Positions 48,501 to 60,500 of a stretch of DNA of 64,000 nt are shown piece by piece. How positions within the stretch are numbered: the stretch's first letter is position 1; each line of letters opens with the position of its first letter. The DNA is from Oxyruncus cristatus. Taxonomy: Eukaryota > Chordata > Aves > Passeriformes > Cotingidae. The stretch covers positions 904,414 through 968,413 of the forward strand of contig VXAY01002459.1 of the NCBI GenBank assembly GCA_013399855.1. Direction: 5' to 3'. The translations under genes were made by a program, and so were the position numbers. Below the pieces are notes generated by a model. That model was given only the letters and a program-made list of their open reading frames with translations. It did no database searches and had not been told where the DNA came from.

Positions 48501-51500
48501 AAAAAGTCTCTCTCCATCTTTCTTGTGGAGTCTCTTTAGGGAAGGGACACAATTAGGTCACCCTGAAGCCTTCTCCTCTCCAGGCTGCACAACCCCAATT
48601 CTCTCAGCCTTTCCTCATAGCAGAGGTGCTCCATCCCTCTAATCAACTTGGTGCCTCCTCTAAACTTGCTCCAAGAGGTCAGTGTCCTGACTAGGTCTGA
48701 CTGTACAAGTTTCATTCATATTTTATTAAAGATATTACAGTCAGACCTGTTATTTAGGACAGAATTTAATTGATATTCATACATGGGTAGATACAGACAG
48801 AAATAAGCTCAAATACTTGCAATCAAAGCTGTGCAGTAATGACTCAGCTGTGCCCTGGAGGCTAAACAGTGGTTTAAGTTATGAACTGTGCTTGAGTAGA
48901 GTTTTACAGCTGAGGCATAGACTCTTAAGCACGTGGCTTTTGGATCTGATTTGCATATCTCCCTGATTATCTATCAAATATAAGTTGTGAATCCCCTGTT
49001 CCTTTGTAACTGAAGTTATTCTTTATTCGTCATGTTAATAGTCACCAATGAATGCTCACAACCGAACTGAAAATTTCAGAAATATGAAAAAATAGAATGT
49101 CATAAGGAAACTAGCTACAGTTACAGTCCACTTCAAGGAGCTGGATGGTTTTCCCCTCTTCATCTTCACTGATGCCTGGTATTTCCAAGCAATTCATTCA
49201 GTTACCAGTACTGTAGCAGTTTCAGCTCATAACCTTAAAGAAATACAATTTTGATTGGAAGACAAAATATTGCTCCATGTCTCTCATGCTATATTTTCAG
49301 TCTTTCCCATCCAAAACTTCATAGCTTTTCTAAATTTGTATATTTAGGTTTCTTAGCAGACTTTGCAAAAACAGTGAAACGAGTGTCAAGAAGCTGGATG
49401 CACGTTTGGGGTAGCTGCCAATTTTTCCACTTCTTTGATTTTTCATTTTCCCACCTCTAGAGAAACTTAGTATGGTCATATAAGAGCTAAAATTATCTAG
49501 ATTTTCAGAAGTGCCTCTGAGTTTCACAATGAGATTTACAGCCAATTCATAATTCATATTACAAGTGCTCTTGCACACAGAAGAGTTGCTGTCCTTCAAA
49601 TAACTTGTTTTTTTCATTGTGATTGCTATTCCCTGTAGTATTTCAGATTTTAGAATACATTAATGGTTTAAAAATATAGGATAGAAAGTGAATTTTAGTA
49701 GTCTCTTCCTGCATTAGACAGAACTCCGTAAAATCTCCACAGAGATTCAGGCAACAGAACATCTTTTCTTTGTTTGTTTTATTGATTAAAACTATCTTGA
49801 AAGGTTTCTTTCTGGCTCTGCAATGCAGTGCAGTAACAAAAGGCATCACAAAAGTGCAGCTAGCAATTTCAGTGAAAGGGTCTCCAGAGAAATGTGGAGT
49901 CTGAGCAGCATCTACTAATAATGACTGGCAGTGCTGTAAAGCAGCTGTGTAGCATGGAGGTGTAGGGAAGGGGAGACTGAAGGCTCATCCCAGGAGGAGT
50001 TTCTGCAGCCTCTCTTTGCAGTTATTACACGTCTGGGCTAACATTTTGTGATTACCCACCTCACAGCATCACTACAGCCCTGAGAGAGATTAATCGTATG
50101 TAAAACAGAAAGTAATGAACTGCCCTTGGCAGAGACAGGTCCTGTCAAAGTGAAATATGTGAGCTTGATCTGACCGGTTTGGGGAGCTTCTCCCTGAAAT
50201 TTTAGGGTAACAGGACTAAGCCCTCTTAATGTGCCCTGTTACATTCAGTGCCCTGAGTAAATAGACTTGGACAGCAAGATGCATGGTGGGGAAGAAATGG
50301 AAGTGGTCCCTACAAAAGATGACTCCTGTCTCATTAGGGGAACAACGGAGGCTTTTCTGAGGGCTCCAGGAGGAGGCAGAAGTGTAATGACTCCTGTACC
50401 CCGCCCACCTCTGACCACAGCTGCCTCCTACCTGCAAGGAGGAAGCGCTGGGGGGCTCTTCAGGGCAACAGGACCAGTGCCTGTTCTCTTCCTGCTCGTT
50501 CCTGAGACACTAAGCACTGCCTTTTGCTGGGATGTGAATGAGCAGCCTGAGGACCTTTTCCTGAATTGTTCTGTCCTATTTCAATTTTCTCACTGTCTCC
50601 TAAGAGGTAAGAAGAAACAAATAAAAGGAAACAATAAGGAAAAATAAGATGATAAGAATAGTAAGAGGGGACTGGGGCATCTCTCTTATGAGGACAGGCT
50701 GAGGGAGCTGGGCCTGTTCAGCCTCAAGAAGAGACAGCTAGAAGGGGACCTCACGAGTGTCTGTCAGTATGTGCAGGGAGGTGTCAGGGGGTGCACCAGG
50801 CTTTGCTCAGTGCTCCTGAGCAACAGGACAATGGGCAGAAACTGTTGCACAGGACATTCCATCTGGACATGAGGAAGAATTTCTTTCCTGTGCAATGACC
50901 ACACACTGTAACAGATCACCCAGAGAGAGTGTGGAGTGTCCTGTCCCTCACTGGAGATATTCCAGAACCATCTGGACATAATCCTGTGCCATGTGCTCTG
51001 GGATGACCCTGCTGGAGCAGGGAGGCTGGACCCAATGACCCACTGTGGTCCCTTCCAACCTGCCCCATTCTGTGATTCTAACAGAAATTAATGAGCAAAT
51101 ATTTGTCATTGATTTTATTATAACAGTGTCTGTATCTCTTTTTATTACTGCCAGTGGTATGAACTTTTTAGATCAGAATATTTCTTGCTTGTTAACAGTA
51201 CCATTTTTTTTTCTCTTCATTAATAACTAACTGGGCACTTTCCTTCTTCTTACACTGATTTTATTCTTCACCTTGGTAAGGACAGGAAACACATGAATTA
51301 AAGTGAACAGAAAAAGCATTTGCATACCAATTCCTGACTCTAGTGCTGTAGCCTCTTATGATAAAAAGGTTCTATAGCAACCCTCAATCATGAACCTTTT
51401 TTCTCTGTGTATTTAAAGTCTTATGTGTTCTGTTTTGCTCTCAAAGACTGCAAAAGTGATATGATTCTATTCCAGCTCATGCATTAAACTTGTTGGAAAA

Positions 51501-54500
51501 GTTCATTCTGCACAGTCTTTGTTAACAAGTGTATGCCTGAGGCTGACTGAAATAAAGCCTAATTTTTACCTTGTGTTTGCTACAGTGGTAGGCAGAAAGA
51601 ATTTTACATTTGTAAAATGAGCAGACCAGGACCCCCAATTTCGTTTTATATATAATTTCCTAGAGGAAGACTATGCTCAATAAAATTTCAATTTGATTGA
51701 GAATTCATAATTTGGGCAGTGGTTATAGGTATGATTTGATTTTTGATGTTAGTGAAAAGCTCTATCTAATTTCTGATCATCTGCCTCGAATTGGCGAACT
51801 TGTCCTTACATCTTCAGATGATCATGTGTGGTACTGATTTTATCCTTATTTGAAAGCTCTGTGATGCTTTCTGAGCAACTGAAAAAAAAGGATCATTAGG
51901 CAGGTTTCTAAGATAATTAATGTTCAAGAGATGCAGCCAAAGCTTCAACAGTTCTTCAGTGTCTGCTGAAATAAAATAACTCTACGTGAATTACCATTTC
52001 AAATCTTGCTGAGGCTTAAAAGTATATTTAATTTTTTTTAGTATCTGTTTTCTTAAACACAAGAACTTTCGTAGAATGGAATAGCAGCACTGAGGGAACA
52101 AAACTAATAAAAGATTTTTGAAAAAATAGATGATGATGGATGACATTTATCTCAGATGAATGAACTCAATAGCTGGCAGGAAACTTGGGAGATCCACTTA
52201 TGTCTTGGAGTACTCAGTGATATATAAGACAAGGAACCAGGAAGCTCATAAAAGTAGAGATAACAATAGTCAACCATATCCGTTCTTGCTTTTATTCACA
52301 TGACATCAAGTCATTTCTGGTAGTGCAAACACAGTTTTCTGATTTAAAGTAGCTGTAGATAAAAACTGTTAAGGCAAGCCCCTGTTTCCTTACAAATAAA
52401 ACAAAAAAAAGAATTGGATTCATTAAATCCGTGTATTGGTTTTTAATTATTTGGATTGGTTTAGACTAGTTTGGATTAGCTGGGTTGTCTCTAAGTTAAA
52501 CATAAATTTTCTGTACTGCTTTTCTTCTTACACAGTACTTTGAGATCAAAAAGTCATAGGAATTACAAATAGGAGTAAGTTAATAGTGTGTTTTACTTTG
52601 TCTTCCTGTTGTTGGTTACAAAGCATTTCCAAGGTAATCCATGTAAACCAGTATCTGAGGTCGCCCTCATTTTGGCTCCAATTCTGTTTTTCAAAAGGCA
52701 TTTTGACAAATGATCTTCATTATATCTTTACAGCTGCAGTTTGTGATGGAAAATTCATGTTGACTGATTCCTCTGGGTTTTTTCATTCTATGAATTACCC
52801 AAAGCCATATAATGCAAACATCAGTTGCCAGTGGATAATACTGTAAGTCATTTTCCAATAATTTTGTACCTAACATTTTTTTGATTATGAGGTGATATTA
52901 CTTCCTGCACAACAGCCTTATGCAATTTGTTAGGATTACCAAATACTCCAGCATGAAAAATAGATAATAGCATTTTTTCCTTTGTATTTATGTAACTTTT
53001 CTTTTAAAACTTGCATGCTTAAATCCCATAACTATATCAATAATTTTCGCACTTACAAAAATTCTTAGGTATGACTTGGAGAAATGTTGTGGGTTATATG
53101 CCTACACAGTAATAGAAGTGTAAGCTCAAAATAAATCACATAATATAATTGCAAAGGGGTTTTTTTCCAAAGTATTGCATTAAATACTAGTCATCAGGTA
53201 ATGGTTTTATATGATATCACTGTTACTAACAGATGGAATTTTCAAGAATTCCCTTGTCATTTAGGGGTACAGATTTCTTCTGGGAGTTAAGAGTACCTGT
53301 GCTCCTGAGTAACTGAGTAATACATTTTAAAATTGCATGATATATTAACACCAAATGCCTTTTCAGCCCTTGGCACAAGAAGTGGAATTTTTTATCAAGG
53401 ATACATACCCACAGCTGGGAGAGATCTTTTTGTCTTTGACTCTCTAGATCCACTTCATAGGCCAGGGAGAAAAAAATTAAAAGGCAGAAATTCTTATTAT
53501 GGTTTATAATAATGTCTGTTCTTTGATTATGAAAAGTATTAATTTGGTAGAAGAGTTTCAAAGGAGATTAAGGAATTGCCTTTAAAATTGGAAAAGTTTT
53601 GGACTTCTCATTGCAAAGGCTCCTTTGAAAGTCCTAGCCTTTGATTTTTTCTAAGGACATTTGTTCCTTCTCGTCTTCAGCAGTACTATTCATCAATAAT
53701 TACTGGCTGCACATGGGTTTAAAATCTAGATGTGTCCCAGGAAAAGCATAAGATTTTGTCCTTCCAGATATAAGTCTGACTTGTTCCTCACTTTGCACTG
53801 TTGCAGAATTTGAGGACAGTGAATAAACGTGACTCAAGTGCGCAATTTCCTTCTAAGCTGTTAATTTTGCTTCAAGTGCTGCTATAGCGGCAAGAAGCAT
53901 TGTGTTAGGTACATATCTATACCAGGTATGTAGCTAATAAAAGCTTCATTTTGGAAAGAATCATTAGTAATTGCAAATAATATACTAGAGGTTCTGCAGA
54001 TCTGTGTAATTACAGATTGATCAATGGCAAAAACAACCATCTGGATTTATCTTCCACTTAAATCTGGCAACACTGACAGTAAAGGCCTGAGAAATTTATT
54101 GTGGCACTCAAATTTTGTTTTCCTTTTGAACAGGATTGTTTCTATGAGGAAACCTTTTGGGTTTTTCGGTAAACAATGAGAGACATTTCATCCTATTGTT
54201 TTCATTATCCCTATAAAAATGTGTTGAAAGTCACCCTCTAATACATCTGAGATTGGATTTCCCTTCTGCCTGCCTTTGTTTAGAAAGATTTCCCCATTAC
54301 CTTTAGGAAAAGCTTTTACATTTTCAGACCATTTAACTCCAAATGAAGATGCATTTTCCTCTCCTTTTTAAAGAGCAGCATGCTCAATATATCCCTGAAA
54401 CTTTAGCTTCTGAAAGACTACCTTTCAACTATATCTTTTTATTCTTTTCAAACCAAGGATACTTTTTCCTCTGGAGAAATATACAATTGGGGAAAAAAAA

Positions 54501-57500
54501 AAAAAAAGCACAGATTTAAATGTGTACTTCACACTTCTCTACCCATCATTATTGATAAACACCAGCAGATTGCTGTTGAAAAGCTATTTTCACTGGGTCT
54601 TTCAATTCCAGAAAACAACAAATAGTGGTAAAAGAAGCTAAGATGACTGTGGTAGTAGTGTTTTAGAATTTGTACTGCCATATATGTTTTGCAGAAAGGA
54701 AGTGGGAGAATGAGTTAAATATAGGTTACTGAGAGAACATAATTGCTGCAAAATAAAGCATTTTTTACACTTTATTTCACATGACTTTCGTTATTAAACT
54801 TACTGTGTGATGGTTAGGGTGCATAACAAGTTCCCAAACAGTGGGTTTGAGATCATCAAATCTTCATGCAAATCCTAGTTTTGTCATAAGAAACATTGTT
54901 TTGGACTTCCAGGAGAGAGATTTTGATATTTTACTATTTATATTGATACCACAATACTATTCTGGCCTTAGGAAGTCTACCTGAGCAGTGATATGATATC
55001 TAATAGCAACACGTATGAAAAGGTAATTGTAGTTCGATGAGATGCAGAGGACGATCCGAAATAACCAAAAACCCTGCAGAACTGATTTTTACATCCTAGA
55101 GTTCAGAACATTCAGTTTCTAAAATATACTTAACTCCAGCAAGTAAAGGAGTATTTGTACTGTTACAAAAGGTTTATGACCTATTCTTTTGGTAATATTA
55201 CAAGGTAGAAGTTAGACAAATAGGTCATCAATTAATATAATTTCATGTAGCTTCTGAACTTAAAATCATTCAAGCACTCTATGAATTTACTACAGTCAAA
55301 AAGAGATTTCCAGTTTTGAAGTTTATTCTTCTCTTGCTACTTTAGAGTGCCTCAAGGGCTGTCCATTAAACTGAACTTCACTTCCTTTGAAACACAACGA
55401 TATACAGACACATTGAATATTTTTGAAGGTATAGGACAAAACAAGATTTTAAAAGGTAAGTTTATTTTTTAGGTGATATTACTTTTCCATTCATAAAATC
55501 TAAGTGGTAAATTATACTTTTTGAGGTGAAAAAAGTTGCATGTATATTTTTGAGAGGAAGACTGACTGGAGCTGTGTAAAATTACCCTGTTAGACAATTC
55601 ATCTCTATATACATATCTGATCTTAAAAATTCCTTCCCTTATATACTAAGAAGTATCTACTTGTTTTTTAGGCTCTTATTTGAACAATCTTGATAGCTTG
55701 ACCAGAGCCATGGTCTTGTGGGGTCCATGTTTCTTTGGAAATATGTTGTCACAAGATCCTGTAACATCACACACAATAACATAAAATAAAAGTATCTAAA
55801 CTGGACTGTTGGGAGAAGCACTATGATAATCCCTGAAAATCATTATAAGCATGGCATTGGTTTCCTCAGACCTTGAAACACTGATGATAGTTTTTCTCTG
55901 TCTCTATACTCTAGTCTGGAAAACTGGGATTTTTCCCGTTTTCCACAAGACTCAATCTATACAGCTGAATTCCATCAGAGGTGGAAAGCATATATTGAAG
56001 ATAAATATATAAATAAATAAATAACGATATAATATTGCTTATCCTTATTTTTGGAAGCAGGTAGAGAATTGGAATGTGAAATAGTAAAAGACTGGCTGAC
56101 ATCCATATTGGTGAATATGAGAGATGGGCTATGCAGAATATTCATATGGCAGCCAAACAGCTAAATGCTCCAGGTTGTTTGAAGCTATTGTAGCAGGATC
56201 AAGTGCAAGAGGAAAAGCATTCCTTAAGACTCAATAAATTAATCTACTGCATTTTCATGACAGCACATTGGAGATTTTAATGTGCACGGGAGTATTTCAC
56301 GTCTGATTATATTATTCTTTATTTGTTTTCAGCTTCTCTGTCAGGGACCAATAGTGAAACAATTTACATTTTTTCTCATGAGGCTACGGCACAGTTCACA
56401 ACAGATTATGCTGAAAATTACAGTGGCTTTAATGCAACATACACTACATTTAATGCAAGTGAACTAAAAAGTAAGTGTTCTGTGTGTGTGTGTATGTGTG
56501 TGTGTGCGTGTTTGTTTGTTTGTTACCCCAGAAGTTTGGTGTATCCATATTTTCAATCTGACGATATGTAAAAGGGAAGCAGTATTTTATGGCCTCAGTC
56601 CACTAACTAGATCTTGTTTGGAAAATTTCATACTGCTTTAAAGATCAAACGATTGATTTCAACAAGACCATCCTGTTTACTTATGTCTAGCAGTAGGGTG
56701 ATGTCTTACAAAGATCGTCTGTTTAAGTAAAACTGTGTCCATAACTCCATCAGATTCCTCTCAGCCAGTTTGTTTGCTAATGAACAGTGCGGAATCACTG
56801 ATTACAGTGATTATTCTGTTATCACCTGGCAGTGCCTCCTCTCCAGAGTTTCTGATGTCTCAACTCACTGCCACAGCTAGTAGTCCCAAATGATTAAACT
56901 GACATCCAGGAAAATACCTGCTTCAGCAAATAGGCATTGGGGACAGTCCAGAATGCAGTAAATCTACAGTGACAACAAAATGCAGCAACATGACTCATGC
57001 GTTGGTACTCCTTGGTAATTGGACAAGTGGTGGCTTTTTCAGCTGCTAAATTTTGAGCAGGATGTGAATAGGGGATGTGACAGGGAAGGGATATACTGCA
57101 GGAAGCATCCAGAGTACCAGCAAGTTTCTTTCATGTGGAAGCCCTTGCTGACCTGCATTTAAAGGGAAAGAGATGGAAATATGAGAAGAAAAGTGATGAG
57201 GATGCTGCAGCAAATGCATGTGAGCAAAGTGAGAGAGTAAATGAGGAGTAGGAAAGTGGCATCCCACGTGTGTGGAGCACAGCATTCAGCTCTGGTGGTG
57301 AGCCCTTTCAGCTGGAGCAATGCAGGCTTTGGCAAAGAAAAGAGGAAAAAGAGCAGGGTTAGCCTTTACAGTTACCTTTGCAAGGGGCTCTCTCTTATTC
57401 CCCCATCACATTACTGGTGAAGGATCAGAAATGAAGATTGGTGAGTGCAAAAGTATTTGGGGCCACCCTTCAGTGATAGTGCCTTGCCAACAAGTACAAA

Positions 57501-60500
57501 GGACACGTTTGTTTGAGTAATTGTGTTGCATCGCAGAGAGGATGAAATTGAGACACCGTGGGCTCCAGTTTACAATCATAACTAGAAGTTTACATTTTTC
57601 ATCTCTCTTTCTTACATAATTCTGAGAAAATACTCAAAATCTCTGTCACTTTATTTACTAAAGGGTCTTATTCACAGGTTATGAGAAAATCAATTGCACT
57701 TTTGAAGACGGCTTTTGTTACTGGATACGAAATTTAGATGATGATTCAGTTTGGGAAAGACTTCAGGGTCCCACCTTTCCCATGATGAGTGGTCCTGAGT
57801 TTGATCACACATTTGGCAACATCTCAGGTAAGATTAAAAAAAAAATTGCTTTCAGATTAAAGGAAAACCTTGATTTAGCTTATATCACTCTACAATGGAT
57901 TCTTCATAGTGTGGTGTTACTAGCATGTCATTTTATTGTGCCATAAAAAATTAGTCAGGGCTACCAGACAAAACATTTTATGTTACTGATTGGATCTTCT
58001 GGAAATTGAGCAAAACTGGAGGAAGAAATAAAGGAATATGTAAAGTGGATAAAGCACGAGGTGCTGAAAAGTTTCAATGCTATTATTATTCAAAGAGCCT
58101 TATATGAGAAAGACATTTCTGTTATGCAGGAGTGTTATGGGTCAAAACCCCTCATGTTTACCTTAAGGGGAAACAAAAGTATAATTACATTTTAGGGAAA
58201 TCACTTCTATTTCATTCCTATCTACTGCTGGTATCCTCATATTTGTCACAGGATAATTTTGATTTCACATAGTCAGCAGTGTGCAAGGGGCATCTGTATC
58301 CCCAGTCACCTCACACCAAACACAGTAATTGCCAGAACTTGTGCCAAACACACAAATACTCCAGAAACTGTTACAGTTAGATAACTTTATAGAAAGAGTG
58401 ATCATATCAAAAGTGGAGTTTAATTAAAGAGACAATACTGATAGAAATCAGATTTTGAATGTCTATCATGGATGCTCATCCTAGAATTAGACTCCAAAAG
58501 TGGATTTTTTTTTCTGCTTCAACAGTAAAACCAAACAATCCCTTCCTCAGCTGATTCGTCACTCCAACTAAAACTAACATAATTTGGATTTTGCAATGGT
58601 TATATATATTCTATGTGAGACTTATATAAAACTCATTCGTTGACAAATGACTGGGAAAATAGCAAATTATTCTGGAAGAAGTTACTCCTGGGAAAAGAAA
58701 AATAGTATTCTCCACTTTATTGGATAGAAATTATTCACCTCTCTCTGAGTAAATGCACATTTTCTAAACAATCTTCAGAACACTGTTTTATATTCCCACT
58801 TGACTCCTAGAATACAAATCAGATGCAAGAATGTAAAATTTATTTAATAAAACCCTTGACAATGATTTCTAACTCTCTTGAAAATTATAATTTATTTTAG
58901 GTGCTCTCTGTTTCCCTGTGCTAAATCTAAGCTGATATATGTAGTGGTCCCGTATGTATTGTTGCTATTATATTGCATATATAAATTTCTATGACCTGAA
59001 TTTGGAGTAAAAATGTGAGTTTCATCATTAATATCTAGCTATTCCATACACTGAGAGAAACTCTATTTTTGGTTTTCTGCTTTTGAAAAACAAAGAACTT
59101 AATACACACTCAACAATTGATTCTGAATGCTAAGAGAATGGATGAAACAAAGACAGAGGACTGCCACTTTGACTGTATGAAGACCTTTTTTTTTTAAAGC
59201 TAGACACCATATGTATCGTAATGCATGTTTTCTAAGTCAACACAAGAAATGAGAGGCCTGGTTCAGATTTCAGACTAATTTTCAGGCATTTTAACCTCCC
59301 ACATGAAAAAAACTAGGTCATCTAGAATTATAAATAACAGAATAAACTATAATTTAAATTATATCGTTACAATTAAATTGATTTGTAGATTCTTTGAATA
59401 TAATATTTGTATCTATATGTTTTAGATAGAAAGACAGATAGATAGACAGACTGATTTTAAAAACTTGAGCAAGAATTTTGTTCTAGAACTGCCAAAGTTT
59501 TCTTTACTCATGACAAATCACGGTGTTTCTGTGGACTGGCCTCATATGGCAAAAAGAGGTCCAAATTCCCAGCTACAATGAATTAACTCAGCAAAAGCTA
59601 CAAACTCAATTCCACAAATAATTTTTGCTTTTTTTTTTTCTTTATAATGCTTCACCTTGCTATAAAATATTCATGTAGTCATTTTCTCACCCTCTCAAAA
59701 TGCAGTCCATGTTTTTCATTGTTATGTGGATAAAAATTATGAAAATGTTAGGAAATTCTTCTGCAAACTCACAAGCAATATCAAACAGGAAGACATTTTA
59801 CAAGGCAAGTAGAATTGCTACCTTCACTAAATATAAAGCAGAGTTCCCACTGACTTGAAAAGGACTGGTTTCCCATTTCTTATCTGCTTCTTGGGAATAT
59901 CCAACAAGCTTAAAATCTCACTTTAATATGTCATTGACTGATGAATATAACTTGGGAGAATCATTCACATTTACTGTGTCAGGAATATTCCAAATCATGC
60001 AACGCCATCTGTGCTTGATATTATTTTAAATTTAAAAACTCTAACAATTAAAAAAGAAAATTCTGTACTGGCTAAAATGTGCTCATTCGCTTGCAGGATT
60101 TTATATTTCAACACCAGTAGGAATGGGATTCTTTGAAGACCGAGTCCGGATTCTGAGTTTACCTTTGGTCTCTTCAGATACATATTGCCTAAGCTTTTGG
60201 TATTGTTATGTAATTCCTAAACCTATACCTTGTTCAAGAATATAACTAAGGAATTTTTCTTCATATGGAATATTAATCCAAGTTGGTGTGCCAGCAATAC
60301 AAACCTGCTTCTGTTTGATTTTCCACAATCAGTCTCAACTCCAGGCCTGAAACTTTAACTCCTTTCTAACTTTGATTCTTGCATTTAGCTTTAATGTATT
60401 TTCTTTTTTCACCCTGTATCCAATATTTATTTCTATACAAAAGTGACATTGAGAATCCCTGAAACATTTTTTTGTCATGAAGCTTAACTAGACCCCTGCA

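Larger units (their letters stand above)
46010..52733 (+). other. TMPRSS15 intron 8
   Basis: The largest complete intron here (6.7 kb). It holds four CR1 pieces in both orientations and a GC-richer island at about 50260-50560. No exon is recognised. Confidence 0.85.
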
